This document shows positions 49,077 through 57,654 of a stretch of DNA of 64,000 nt, piece by piece (the first letter of the stretch is position 1; every line of letters starts with the position of its first letter). The notes below the pieces were generated by a model. The model made no database searches, was not told the origin of the DNA, and saw only the letters and a list, made by a program, of their open reading frames with translations. The stretch spans positions 1 to 64,000 of the forward strand of contig NZ_OLMK01000026.1 in assembly GCF_900290235.1 (NCBI RefSeq), read 5' to 3'. The position numbers and the translations under genes were made by a program. The stretch comes from Streptomyces sp. MA5143a. GTDB taxonomy: Bacteria > Actinomycetota > Actinomycetes > Streptomycetales > Streptomycetaceae.

Positions 49077-49706
49077 TCAGGTCAACGTCGTGATGATCAC
49101 GACCGTGGTCGCCATCGTCGCGGCGGTGAGCGCGGCCGAGGTCGCGGCGGCCGTCTCGGCCATGCGGCGCAGGGCGGGGTCGGCCCAGTGGCGTTCGGCG
49201 ATGTCCGTCATACGCCGCTCGACCGCCGCGGCCTGCTCCTTCCCCAGGTCGGGAAAGGCCAGTTCCCGCAGGTCGGCGTGGTGGAGCAGGGTGATCAGGG
49301 CGGCGGTGCGGTGGTCGGGTTCGCTTCCCTCCAGGACGACGTCGGCGAGTCGCCCGCGCAGCGCGGCCTCCACCGTGCCGTCGACCTCCGGGTGGACGGT
49401 GGTGCGGAAGACGAGAAGGAGCCGGCGCTTCTCCTTGCGGATCAGGCCCTTGTCCAGCAGCCCTCGCAGGGCCTTCTCGTACTCCTCGTTCCTCCGGTCG
49501 TTGATCCACTTCTCGGCGTCGTCCGGGAGCGCCGCGGCCTCGGGGCCGTCGGCGAGCACCCGTTCCAGCAGGGCCGCCGCCGCGATCGCGTACGGCGTCC
49601 GCAGCGGCAACTTCGCCTCACCCGTGGAGTCGTCGAGGGAGAGTAGGAGGATCTCCTCACCGAGGGTCGTGGGGACGGGGCCGGAGGCAGCGGACGACAT
49701 GGTCAT
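49077..49706 (-). CDS. GPP34 (GOLPH3-like) family protein
   Basis: The 209-aa protein has the GPP34 signatures LGEEILLLSLDDSTG, AIAAAALLERVLADG, a central KGLIRKEKRRLL hairpin, and HRTAALITLLHHADL. The eukaryotic relative binds phosphatidylinositol-4-phosphate; bacterial members are common in actinomycetes and of unknown role. A hydrophobic C-terminus (ATMATTVVIITTLT) may contact the membrane. Its ATG overlaps the stop of the upstream gene (ATGA), so the two are coupled. Confidence 0.88.
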   Translation of the reverse strand: MTMSSAASGPVPTTLGEEILLLSLDDSTGEAKLPLRTPYAIAAAALLERVLADGPEAAALPDDAEKWINDRRNEEYEKALRGLLDKGLIRKEKRRLLLVFRTTVHPEVDGTVEAALRGRLADVVLEGSEPDHRTAALITLLHHADLRELAFPDLGKEQAAAVERRMTDIAERHWADPALRRMAETAAATSAALTAATMATTVVIITTLT

Positions 49707-50119
49707 GATCGGTAGGACGCGTCGAGCCCGTACGACAGTTCCCTCCGCTCACCCTCGGCGGCCGGGTCCAGCCCCAACGCCCTGCGGGCCTCCCGCACAT
49801 GGCGCAGGCCCTCGGTCGCGGTGCGGACGACCGCCGTGTACTGGTCGGGCGTACGGGCGGAGGCCAGCCGCGCCCGTGCGGTACGGAGGCGCTCGGCGGC
49901 GTCGGCCAGCGCACGGGCCGCGTCGCCGTCCGCCCCGGCCTGCGCCCGTACGTCGATCCCGGCCAGGCCACCGCCGAGCCGGACCACCCAGCGGTTGGCG
50001 TCGGCCTCCGCGTCCAGGTCGGATTGCGCTTCCCGCCCCTCGTCATGGAGCCGCAGGGCGATGACCGCGACCACCGCCCCGAGGGCCAGCAGCAGTGCGA
50101 GCAGCACGGCGAATTCCAT
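49703..50119 (-). CDS. Single-pass membrane protein coupled to the GPP34 gene
   Basis: The 138-aa protein has one N-terminal membrane helix (about 2-22, EFAVLLALLLALGAVVAVIA) followed by a helical cytoplasmic domain with long charged helices. ATG 50119 has a strong GGAGGAGG. The start-stop overlap with the downstream GPP34-family gene suggests a joint function at the membrane. No catalytic motif is present. Confidence 0.78.
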   Translation of the reverse strand: MEFAVLLALLLALGAVVAVIALRLHDEGREAQSDLDAEADANRWVVRLGGGLAGIDVRAQAGADGDAARALADAAERLRTARARLASARTPDQYTAVVRTATEGLRHVREARRALGLDPAAEGERRELSYGLDASYRS

Positions 50120-50288
50120 GTCCTCCTCCACGTTCCGAGGTTCTCCGGCGTTTCCGTCCCCTACGGGTTCCTCGCTCTCTGCGTCCATCACACCCGCGTC
50201 CTCTGTGCGCCTCCGTCGAGCAACCTGTGCGTCCCCTGATGACCGTCCCCGGTGCCCGGCCCGCCGAGTGCGTACAGGCACGCCGAAG

Positions 50289-50321
50289 GGCCCGGAACCC
50301 GAGGGGGTGGGGTTCCGGGCC
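50289..50321 (-). terminator. Stem-loop terminator after the dioxygenase-like gene
   Basis: GGCCCGGAACCC and GGGTTCCGGGCC form a perfect 12-bp stem with a 9-base loop, 26 bases beyond the stop of the minus-strand gene. Confidence 0.75.
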
Positions 50322-50346
50322 TCGCGCCGAGCCACGCGGGAACGCG

Positions 50347-51318
50347 TCAGCCGGCGGTTCCGGTGTTCGTCGCGTCCGGGTCGACGCCGACCGTGATGGT
50401 CCCGGTGACGCCCTTGGCGATGTCGTTCTTTCGGTACTTCAGCTTGAGCAGACCGCCCTGGGTGCCGCTCCCGTCGTAGATGGTGTCCTCGTCGAGGGTC
50501 GTGCGCTCGGTCGTCGAGGTGGAGTACGGCTCGACCTCGGCGGAGGCGAGCACGGCCTCCTCGTCGAAGAAGAACTGCCCGGTGTGGCAGGTGGTACCGC
50601 CCTCGTAACCGGCGTCGGTCCACTCACCGTTGACATGCACCTTGGTGTGGACGTGCACACAACGGCCCCGGTACCAGCCCGGGAAGACCGTCCGGAAGGT
50701 GACGAAGCCCTTCTTGTCGGTCTTCCAGGTGCCCCGCAGATAGCGGGTGTCGCTGGTCGGCTCCTCGTGCCCGCCGCCGCCTCCGCCGCCCCCGCCGCCC
50801 CCGGACGGGGGTTCGCCGGTCGGGGCGCCGGACGGTGCGTCCGAGGGGGTGCCGGAGGGCGCGTCGGTGGGGGCGGTGCCGCCGCCCTCGGAGAGGCTCT
50901 CGTAGCCCGAGTAGAGGCCGAGCGCGTCACAGTGCCAGATGTCGACGGCCGCGTTCCGGATCGGCGCACAGCTCTCGGAGTCGATCACCTTGATCCGGAG
51001 GGTGAAGGGGATGCCCTCCTTGTCCTCGGTGATGTCCTGCCGGATCTTGTCGGCGTCGATGTAGTACGGGCCCTCGGTGGTCTCCGAGGTGAGCCGGTAG
51101 CACTCCTCACCGGTGCTCGCCGTCGCGGAGCCGGCCGGGGTGGCCTTCGTCCCTCCGGTCGTGTCCGCGCTCGCGGTCGCGACGACGGCGCCGCCCGCGG
51201 CCACCGCGGCCACGGCGCCGGCTCCCGCGACCATGACCTTGCGGCGCGTCATGTCCTTCTTGTGTTTCGGACCCCGGAGTTCGGGGGCCGTGTCGTGTCC
51301 GTTCTGATTTCCCGTCAT
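50347..51318 (-). CDS. Tat-exported intradiol ring-cleavage dioxygenase-like protein
   Basis: The 323-aa precursor has a twin-arginine signal (TRRKVMVAGAGAVAAVAAGG) with cleavage near 51 (ASADT). An intradiol dioxygenase fold follows. Candidate iron ligands are Tyr in DALGLYSGY, and Tyr, His and His in FPGWYRGRCVHVHTKVH. The family cleaves catechol-type rings with non-haem Fe(III); secreted members act on unknown aromatics. An unusual Ser/Pro/Gly insertion ending in twelve Gly (about 148-188) sits between the first Tyr motif and the next strand. The start at 51318 has no good ribosome-binding site; an ATG 22 codons later with AAGGAC is an alternative. Confidence 0.85.
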   Translation of the reverse strand: MTGNQNGHDTAPELRGPKHKKDMTRRKVMVAGAGAVAAVAAGGAVVATASADTTGGTKATPAGSATASTGEECYRLTSETTEGPYYIDADKIRQDITEDKEGIPFTLRIKVIDSESCAPIRNAAVDIWHCDALGLYSGYESLSEGGGTAPTDAPSGTPSDAPSGAPTGEPPSGGGGGGGGGGGHEEPTSDTRYLRGTWKTDKKGFVTFRTVFPGWYRGRCVHVHTKVHVNGEWTDAGYEGGTTCHTGQFFFDEEAVLASAEVEPYSTSTTERTTLDEDTIYDGSGTQGGLLKLKYRKNDIAKGVTGTITVGVDPDATNTGTAG

Positions 51319-51398
51319 GGACGAGGAAGTTAGGCACGGACACTGTCAGCACGATGGGAAGGCGCTGTGGCTTTCCCCCTGTTCCCCTCCCCGCACAG

Positions 51399-51439
51399 GA
51401 AAGGGTCCTGAGATCGGCGGACGATCTCAGGACCCTTTC
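51399..51439. terminator. Strong stem-loop terminator downstream of aspS
   Basis: GAAAGGGTCCTGAGATC (51399-51415) pairs perfectly over 17 bp with GATCTCAGGACCCTTTC (51423-51439) around a 7-base loop. It lies 53 bases beyond the aspS stop. Confidence 0.88.
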
Positions 51440-51491
51440 GTTTCAAGCTTTCGGCAGACTTGCCCTCAGCAAGCTCGCCTCACGCGCTGCC

Positions 51492-53255
51492 CTACTTCGG
51501 CTGCGGCTTCCGCACCGTGAGGTGCAGCTCGCGCAGTCGCGCCTCCTCCAGCTCCGTCGGCGCGCCCATCATCAGGTCCTGGGCGTTGCCGTTGAGCGGG
51601 AAGGCGATGGTCTCGCGGATGTTCGGCTCGTCGGCGAGGAGCATGACGATCCGGTCGACACCCGGGGCGATACCGCCGTGCGGCGGCGCGCCGAAGCGGA
51701 AGGCGCGCAGCATGCCCGCGAACTGCTCCTCGACGGTGTCACGGTCGTAGCCCGCGATCTCGAAGGCCTTGAGCATGATCTCGGGCTCGTGGTTCCGGAT
51801 CGCGCCGGAGGACAGCTCGACGCCGTTGCAGACGATGTCGTACTGCCAGCCGAGGATGTCCAGGGGGTCCTGGGTCTCCAGGGCCTCAAGCCCGCCCTGC
51901 GGCATCGAGAACGGGTTGTGCGAGAAGTCGATCTTCCCGGTCTCCTCGTCCTTCTCGTACATCGGGAAGTCGACGATCCAGCAGAACCGGAAGACGCCCT
52001 CCTCGAAGTGCCCGGCGCGCTTGGCGGCTTCCACCCGCACCGCGCCCATGATCTTCGAGACCTCGTCGAACTCGCCCGCGCCGAAGAACACGGCGTGACC
52101 GGCGGCCAGCGACAGACGCTTGGTCAGCTCGGCGACGTTCTCCTCGGTGAGGAACTTCGCGATCGGGCCGGACAGCGCACCGTCCTCGCCGACGCGCACC
52201 CAGGCCAGGCCCTTCGCACCCTGCTCGATCGCGTACTCGCCGAGCTGGTCGAAGAACTTCCGGGGCTGGCCGGAGACGTCCGGCACCGGCAGCGCACGCA
52301 CGTGCTTGCCGGCGAACGCCTTGAACTCCGAGCCCTCGAAGATGTCGGTGATGTCCACCAGTTCCAGCTGGGCGCGCAGGTCCGGCTTGTCGGAGCCGTA
52401 CTTGAGCATCGCCTCACGGAACGGGATCCGCGGGAACGGGGAGGTGACGTGACGGCCGTTGCCGAACTCCTCGAACAGCTCGGTCATGAGCTTCTCGATG
52501 GGCTGGAAGACGTCCTCCTGCTCCACGAAGCTCATCTCGACGTCGAGCTGGTAGAACTCGCCCGGCGAACGGTCCGCGCGCGCGTCCTCGTCACGGAAGC
52601 AGGGCGCGATCTGGAAGTAGCGGTCGAAGCCCGAGATCATCAGCAGCTGCTTGAACTGCTGCGGAGCCTGGGGGAGCGCGTAGAACTTGCCCGGGTTGAG
52701 TCGCGAGGGCACGACGAAGTCGCGGGCGCCCTCGGGGGAGGTGGCGGACAGGATCGGCGTGGCCATCTCGTTGAAGCCGAGGGCCGTCATCTTGTGACGG
52801 ATGGCGCTGATCACGGCCGTACGCAGCATGATGTTGCGGTGCATGCGCTCGCGGCGCAGGTCGAGGAAGCGGTACTCCAGGCGCCGCTCCTCGTTGACCC
52901 CGTCCTCGGCGTTGATGGTGAAGGGGAGCGGGGCGGCCGCGCCGAGCAGCTCGACCTCGCCGACCTCGACCTCGACCTCGCCGGTGGGCAGGTCGGGGTT
53001 GACGTTCTCGGCGCCACGGGAGACGACCTTGCCGTCGACGCGGACGGTCGACTCCTTGGAGATCTTGTCCAGGGCCTCGTACGCCGGGGTGCCCGGACGG
53101 GCGACGAGCTGCGTGATGCCGTAGTGGTCGCGCAGATCGATGAAGAGGATGCCACCCAGGTCGCGCCGATTGTGCAGCCAGCCACTCAGCCGGACGTCGG
53201 TGCCGACGTCAGAGGCGCGGAGCTCGCCGCAGGTGTGGGACCTGTACCGATGCAT
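51492..53255 (-). CDS. aspS: Aspartyl-tRNA synthetase
   Basis: The 587-aa class II synthetase is of the bacterial type. It has an N-terminal OB-fold anticodon-binding domain (about 15-105, [20 protein letters not shown]), a catalytic core with the bacterial GAD insert (about 300-410), and class II motifs including [39 protein letters not shown] and the motif 3 [13 protein letters not shown]. It attaches aspartate to tRNA-Asp and is essential. It appears monocistronic, closed by the stem-loop at 51399. The promoter region upstream contains a parS site. Confidence 0.97.
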   Translation of the reverse strand: MHRYRSHTCGELRASDVGTDVRLSGWLHNRRDLGGILFIDLRDHYGITQLVARPGTPAYEALDKISKESTVRVDGKVVSRGAENVNPDLPTGEVEVEVGEVELLGAAAPLPFTINAEDGVNEERRLEYRFLDLRRERMHRNIMLRTAVISAIRHKMTALGFNEMATPILSATSPEGARDFVVPSRLNPGKFYALPQAPQQFKQLLMISGFDRYFQIAPCFRDEDARADRSPGEFYQLDVEMSFVEQEDVFQPIEKLMTELFEEFGNGRHVTSPFPRIPFREAMLKYGSDKPDLRAQLELVDITDIFEGSEFKAFAGKHVRALPVPDVSGQPRKFFDQLGEYAIEQGAKGLAWVRVGEDGALSGPIAKFLTEENVAELTKRLSLAAGHAVFFGAGEFDEVSKIMGAVRVEAAKRAGHFEEGVFRFCWIVDFPMYEKDEETGKIDFSHNPFSMPQGGLEALETQDPLDILGWQYDIVCNGVELSSGAIRNHEPEIMLKAFEIAGYDRDTVEEQFAGMLRAFRFGAPPHGGIAPGVDRIVMLLADEPNIRETIAFPLNGNAQDLMMGAPTELEEARLRELHLTVRKPQPK

Positions 53256-53620
53256 CGTCGTTCATCCAGTCTTCGCTGATCGGGGTCTGGGACCGTGTCA
53301 CACGGGTTCACTGTCCGTGTTTCACGTGAAACACAGCCAAGGGTACCGGGCACCCCAAGATCGCCTCCCCACCATTAACCGCCGCCCGCGGGGGCAACCG
53401 CGTCCTACGGACACCTGGACACCGCTCTCCCCGACGCGGACACCTTTCCCCGCACGGATACTCACCGTCACAGCCATAGCCAGGACCGCAAGCGGTTTCT
53501 GTCGCTAACGTCAACCGCTGTCACCGCCGTCGCCGCCGATCGCGGTTACTTCCGGACATCGCTCGGTGCCCGGCACAGCTTCGGTGGCACGGTCCGATCA
53601 GCTGTTCTTAGAGTGGGTCA
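53256..53620. other. Intergenic region between divergent aspS and the PP2C gene
   Basis: Apart from the parS palindrome at 53317-53334 I see no coding frame with a ribosome-binding site and no other strong inverted repeat. The region must hold both divergent promoters. A TTCTTAGAG element near 53604 is close to the PP2C start, which itself lacks a clear ribosome-binding site. Confidence 0.45.
53317..53334. other. parS centromere site (ParB binding)
   Basis: GTGTTTCACGTGAAACAC is a perfect 18-bp palindrome containing the 14-bp core GTTTCACGTGAAAC (53319-53332). That core is the consensus ParB-binding sequence of Streptomyces and most bacteria. ParB loads here and spreads to form the segrosome used when aerial hyphae divide into spores. 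In Streptomyces these sites cluster around oriC. I found no second exact copy in the window. Confidence 0.93.
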
Positions 53621-56386
53621 ATGCGCACTGGTGAGCCCCCGCCCACCGTGGAGGACGTCCTGTCCGCCCTGGCGACGGGACTGTGGACCTGGGACAGCGC
53701 TGCCGGAACCGTCACCGTCGACGCCGAGGCAGCCCGACTCCTGGGGCTGCCCCCGGAACCGACCACCCTCACCCAGGCCGGCGCGCGCTCGAGACTCCAC
53801 CCCGTCGACTGGAACGAGATCGTCTCGGTCGTCCAGCTCGCCGTCGCGGAGGACACCCTCGCCGAGGTCCGGATCCGGGTCATGGACGAGCAGGGCCGGG
53901 TGATCCGCACCGTCCGCAGCCGCTCCAAGCCGACCCTGGATCCGGTGCACAGGTCGGTGGAGCTGATCGGCACCATCCAGGAGGTCACCGAACCCTCGCC
54001 GCAGACCGCGGCGCGCGCCCCGGCGGCCGTCACCGGTGACTGGCGGCGCTCCCGCGAGGCGTTCCTGCTGGACGCGGGGCGGGCACTGGCCGAGGCGCGC
54101 TCCACGGAGGAGGTGCTGCGGGTCGCGGCGGGCCTCGCGATGCCGGGCTTCTCCCCGGACGGGCTCGCCGTGTTCGGGGTGGAGGGCGACCGCCTCACCG
54201 TCATCGGGCACCACGGGCACAACCACGGCGACGAGGGCCCGTTCACCCATATGCCGCTGGAGACGGACTACCCGGCAGCGGAGGTCGTCCGCACGGGCCG
54301 CGCCGTCTATCTCTCCTCCCCCGAGGACTACAAGTCCCGCTACCCCACCGCCTGGCCGCTCGCGGAACAGTTCGACCGCCGGTCGTGGGCCTTCCTGCCG
54401 CTGATCGTCGCCGGCCGCACCATGGGCGCATGGATGGCCGGCTTCACCTACCCGGTCACCTTCACCCCCGACGAGCGCTCCGTCCTGACCACCGTGGCCC
54501 GCATGCTCGCCCAGGCGCTGTCCCGCGCGGGCGCCGCCGAGACCGAACGCGAACTGACCGACGGCCTCCAGCGCACGATGCTGCCCACGCTCGGCCCCGA
54601 GATACCCGGCATGAGCGTCGCCGCGCGCTACGTCCCCACCGGCGGCGGACTCCAGGTCGGCGGCGACTGGTACGACATGATCGCCCTGCCCAGCGGCCGC
54701 TTCGCCCTCGTCATCGGCGACGTCCAGGGCCACGACGTACGCGCCGCCGGGCTCATGGGCCAGCTCCGCATAGCGCTGCGCGCCTACGCCTCCGAGGGCC
54801 ACCCGCCGGACGCGGTGCTCTCCCGCGCGTCCCGCTTCCTCCACGGCGTCACCGCGGACACCTCCGGCGACACCTACACCGACCTGCGCTTCGCGACCTG
54901 CCTGTACGTGGAGGTCGACCCGGTGACCGGGGTGCTGGACATCGCCCGCGCCGGGCACCCCGACCCGGCGATCCGCATGGCCGACGGCACGGTCCTGGTC
55001 CGGCCGACCCCGGGCGGCCTGCCCCTCGGCATCGACCCCGACGCCGACTACCCCACCACCCGGCTCGTCCTCGAACCCGGCGAGACGATGCTCCTGTGCA
55101 CCGACGGCCTCATCGAAACGGGCGGCCACGACCTCGACACGGGCTGGCGGCGCATCAGGACGATCCTGGAGTCCTTCGACGCGGGCGCGGACGTCGGCGC
55201 GGGCGCGACCGCCGACACGAGCCCGGACGCGGAACCTGATGCCCCGGCCCCGGGCCCGGTCCGGGTCAGGCGCGAGACGGATGGCAACGCTGTCGGGGGT
55301 GCCGGCGCGGGTAACGGGGTGCCGAGGGCGGCGGGTTCGGGCGCCGCGGGCCCGGAGACGCTGAGAGAGCCGGGGGAGAGCCTTGAGGAAGCGGGCGGAC
55401 TGGGGCCCCGCTCGGCCTCAGCGGCCGGTGAGCTGGGGGCGCGTTCGGCGTCGACGGCGACCGAACCGGTAGCCGTGGCGGCCGAACCGGCAGCCGTGGC
55501 GACCGAACCGATAGCCGTGGCGACCGAACCGGTGACCGCAGCGGCCGAACCGGTGACCGCAGCGGTGGAACCGGCAGCCGTGGCGACCGAACCGATAGCC
55601 GTGGCGACCGAACCGGTGACCGGAGCGGCCGAACCGGTGACCGCAGCGGTGGAACCGGTGGCCATGGCTGACGATCCGGTGGCCATGGCGGCGGGCGCGG
55701 CCTCCCTCGTGGCCGACTCGGCGCCTTCCGGTGCCGGTCCGACCTCCGTCACTCTGCCCGGGGACCTCCCCGTGGCGAACGGGCTCGCTCCCGGGCGGCT
55801 GGAGGCACTGGCCGACGCGCTGGTCCAAGGCGTGCACGGGCCGTCGTCCCATCACACGCCCGGCCCGCTGGCCGACCGGCGCGAGGACGACATAGCGATG
55901 CTGCTGCTGTCCCGCGCGGCCGAGGGTGCCGGCCGCGATGCCACCGTCGGCGTACGGCCTCCCATGCGCCGCACCGCCCTGACCGTCGCGCAGGCCGAGC
56001 CGGAGCGCATCGCCGGGGCCCGCCAGCAGGTCCGCGAACTGCTCCACGACTGGACCTGCCCCGACCAGGTCGACTCGGCGGTCCTGCTGGTCTCCGAGAT
56101 GCTCACCAACGTCCTCGTCCACACCGACGCCGACGCGCTCCTCGTCGTCGAGATGACCGGTGCCGGCGGCAAGCGGCGGATGCGGATCGAGGTGACCGAC
56201 GCCAGCGACGACCTCCCGCACAAGCGCCGCCCCGGCGAACTGGCCTCCTCCGGACGCGGTCTCGTCCTCATGGACGTGCTCGCGGACGCCTGGGGCGTAG
56301 ACCCGCGCGGCGACGGCAAGAGCATCTGGTTCGAACTCCACGAGCCCTCGAAGCCGGCGGGCCCGCCGGGCGAGACGGCGAGGTGA
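53621..56386 (+). CDS. PAS-GAF-PP2C-HATPase regulator (SpoIIE/RsbU type) with repeat linker
   Basis: The 921-aa protein has a PAS-like domain (about 8-120), a GAF domain (about 150-300) and a PP2C/SpoIIE phosphatase domain (about 313-510, GGDWYDM, VIGDVQGHD, LLCTDGLIETGG). An Ala/Val/Thr/Glu-rich linker of tandem heptapeptides (about 611-693) and a C-terminal GHKL ATPase domain of anti-sigma kinase type (about 782-915, VSEMLTNVLVHTDADA, GRGLVLMDVLADAWG) complete it. Phosphatase and kinase activities toward anti-anti-sigma factors would reside in one chain, giving a partner-switching module sensing a ligand through PAS/GAF. No antagonist gene is adjacent. The ATG has only a weak ribosome-binding site. 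Confidence 0.93.
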   Translation: MRTGEPPPTVEDVLSALATGLWTWDSAAGTVTVDAEAARLLGLPPEPTTLTQAGARSRLHPVDWNEIVSVVQLAVAEDTLAEVRIRVMDEQGRVIRTVRSRSKPTLDPVHRSVELIGTIQEVTEPSPQTAARAPAAVTGDWRRSREAFLLDAGRALAEARSTEEVLRVAAGLAMPGFSPDGLAVFGVEGDRLTVIGHHGHNHGDEGPFTHMPLETDYPAAEVVRTGRAVYLSSPEDYKSRYPTAWPLAEQFDRRSWAFLPLIVAGRTMGAWMAGFTYPVTFTPDERSVLTTVARMLAQALSRAGAAETERELTDGLQRTMLPTLGPEIPGMSVAARYVPTGGGLQVGGDWYDMIALPSGRFALVIGDVQGHDVRAAGLMGQLRIALRAYASEGHPPDAVLSRASRFLHGVTADTSGDTYTDLRFATCLYVEVDPVTGVLDIARAGHPDPAIRMADGTVLVRPTPGGLPLGIDPDADYPTTRLVLEPGETMLLCTDGLIETGGHDLDTGWRRIRTILESFDAGADVGAGATADTSPDAEPDAPAPGPVRVRRETDGNAVGGAGAGNGVPRAAGSGAAGPETLREPGESLEEAGGLGPRSASAAGELGARSASTATEPVAVAAEPAAVATEPIAVATEPVTAAAEPVTAAVEPAAVATEPIAVATEPVTGAAEPVTAAVEPVAMADDPVAMAAGAASLVADSAPSGAGPTSVTLPGDLPVANGLAPGRLEALADALVQGVHGPSSHHTPGPLADRREDDIAMLLLSRAAEGAGRDATVGVRPPMRRTALTVAQAEPERIAGARQQVRELLHDWTCPDQVDSAVLLVSEMLTNVLVHTDADALLVVEMTGAGGKRRMRIEVTDASDDLPHKRRPGELASSGRGLVLMDVLADAWGVDPRGDGKSIWFELHEPSKPAGPPGETAR
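55452..55690 (+). repeat. 21-bp coding repeats in the PP2C-HATPase linker
   Basis: About eleven imperfect 21-bp units encode the heptapeptide pattern (A/V)(T/A/V)EP(V/I/A)(T/A)(A/V). A higher-order unit of 84 bp (encoding AAVATEPIAVATEPVT followed by AAEPVTAAVEP) is present twice with one substitution (about 55488-55571 and 55572-55655). The units keep the reading frame. Confidence 0.82.
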
Positions 56387-56408
56387 CCCCACCGCCGGGT
56401 GCCCCCTG

Positions 56409-56453
56409 CCCCCTTGCCCCCTTGCCCCCTTGCCCCCTTGCCCCCTTGCCCCC
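56409..56453. repeat. (CCCCCTTG)5 octamer repeat
   Basis: Five exact copies of CCCCCTTG at 56409-56448 are followed by CCCCC and preceded by a shortened copy. They lie just after the stop of the PP2C gene, between convergent genes. The octamer is not a multiple of three but is non-coding here. Confidence 0.9.
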
Positions 56454-56496
56454 GGCCGAGGATGCCCCGGCACGGACAGTCCCGGCCAGGCCGCCG

Positions 56497-57537
56497 CTAG
56501 GCGACCCCCTCCTTCGCGAACCGGTCCCGAAGCTCGTGGACGACTCCGAAGGCCGCCGCGGTCAGCGGTACCGCGAGGAGCATGCCGAGGACGCCGGCGA
56601 CCGATGCGCCCGCGGTGATGGCGATCATGACGACCGCCGGGTGCATCTGCACCGTCCGGCTCTGGATCATCGGCATGAGCACATGTCCCTCCAACTGCTG
56701 CACGGCGAGCACGATCCCGAGGACCCACAGCGCGATCACGGCTCCCCGGTCGGCGAGGGCCACGAGCACGGCCACCCCACCCGAGACGACGGCGCCGAGA
56801 TACGGGATGTACGCGCCGACGAACACGAGCGCGGCGAGCCCGACCGCGCCCGGCACATCGAGGATCAGCAACCCGACCCCGATGCACGTGGCGTCGATGA
56901 GTGCCACGAGGGTCGTCCCGCGCATGAACCCCTCGACGGCCTCGAACGCCCGCCGCGCGATGGCCTCCACCGTGTCGGCGAGCCCGCACGGCGACAACGC
57001 GCGGATGGTTCCTGACACCCGGTCGGCGTCCCGCAGGAAGAAGAAGACGAGCAGCAGCGCGAGGACGGCCATGGCGACGGCCTCGCCGACGATGCTCACC
57101 CCGCTGATGACGTTGGACGCCGCGGTCCCCCCGAACCTGCCCAGCAACTCCTTGGCGTTGGCGGCGAGATCGTCCAGCGAGGTGCCGGCCGCACCGAAGT
57201 GCCGGGTGACGTCCTCGGCCGCGTCCCTGAGGGAGGCGATGATCTGGTCCCCGGTGCCGATGAGCGCGGCGGCCACGACGTAGACGGCCCCGCCCACGAC
57301 CGCGACCACCGCGACGCAGGTGAGGCCCGCGGCGAGCGACCGGTTCATCCGCGCCCTGACCAGCCGCCGGTGCAGCGGTCCGAGCAACGCGGCCCCCAGC
57401 AGGGCGAGCAGCACCGGCGTGACGGCCGTCCTGAACTCCACGCACAGCCGGACCCCCACGTACACGACCCCGGCGACGAGCAGCACGACGGCACACCAGG
57501 CGGCGAGACGCCGCACGGGTTCGGGGAGCAGCTGCAC
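56497..57537 (-). CDS. AI-2E family transporter
   Basis: The 346-aa integral membrane protein has eight predicted helices in the UPF0118/AI-2E layout. Two helical pairs at the N-terminus and a long extracytoplasmic helical segment (about 120-165) are followed by a C-terminal block with LVFVGAYIPYLGAVVSGGVA, QQLEGHVLMPMIQSRTVQMH, and GVLGMLLAVPLTAA. Members export small molecules or act as sodium/proton antiporters. No gene here identifies the substrate. The GTG start has GGAGGG close upstream. Confidence 0.92.
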   Translation of the reverse strand: MQLLPEPVRRLAAWCAVVLLVAGVVYVGVRLCVEFRTAVTPVLLALLGAALLGPLHRRLVRARMNRSLAAGLTCVAVVAVVGGAVYVVAAALIGTGDQIIASLRDAAEDVTRHFGAAGTSLDDLAANAKELLGRFGGTAASNVISGVSIVGEAVAMAVLALLLVFFFLRDADRVSGTIRALSPCGLADTVEAIARRAFEAVEGFMRGTTLVALIDATCIGVGLLILDVPGAVGLAALVFVGAYIPYLGAVVSGGVAVLVALADRGAVIALWVLGIVLAVQQLEGHVLMPMIQSRTVQMHPAVVMIAITAGASVAGVLGMLLAVPLTAAAFGVVHELRDRFAKEGVA

Positions 57538-57654
57538 CCCTCCAGCGGAGCACGGCCACCGTCACCCTGTCGTGCGCGGACGCCCCGTCCGGGTGACGCG
57601 GGCGACCGGACGGCCGAGTGCGGGTCGCCCGCGGCTCATTCGCGCCCGGTCAAC

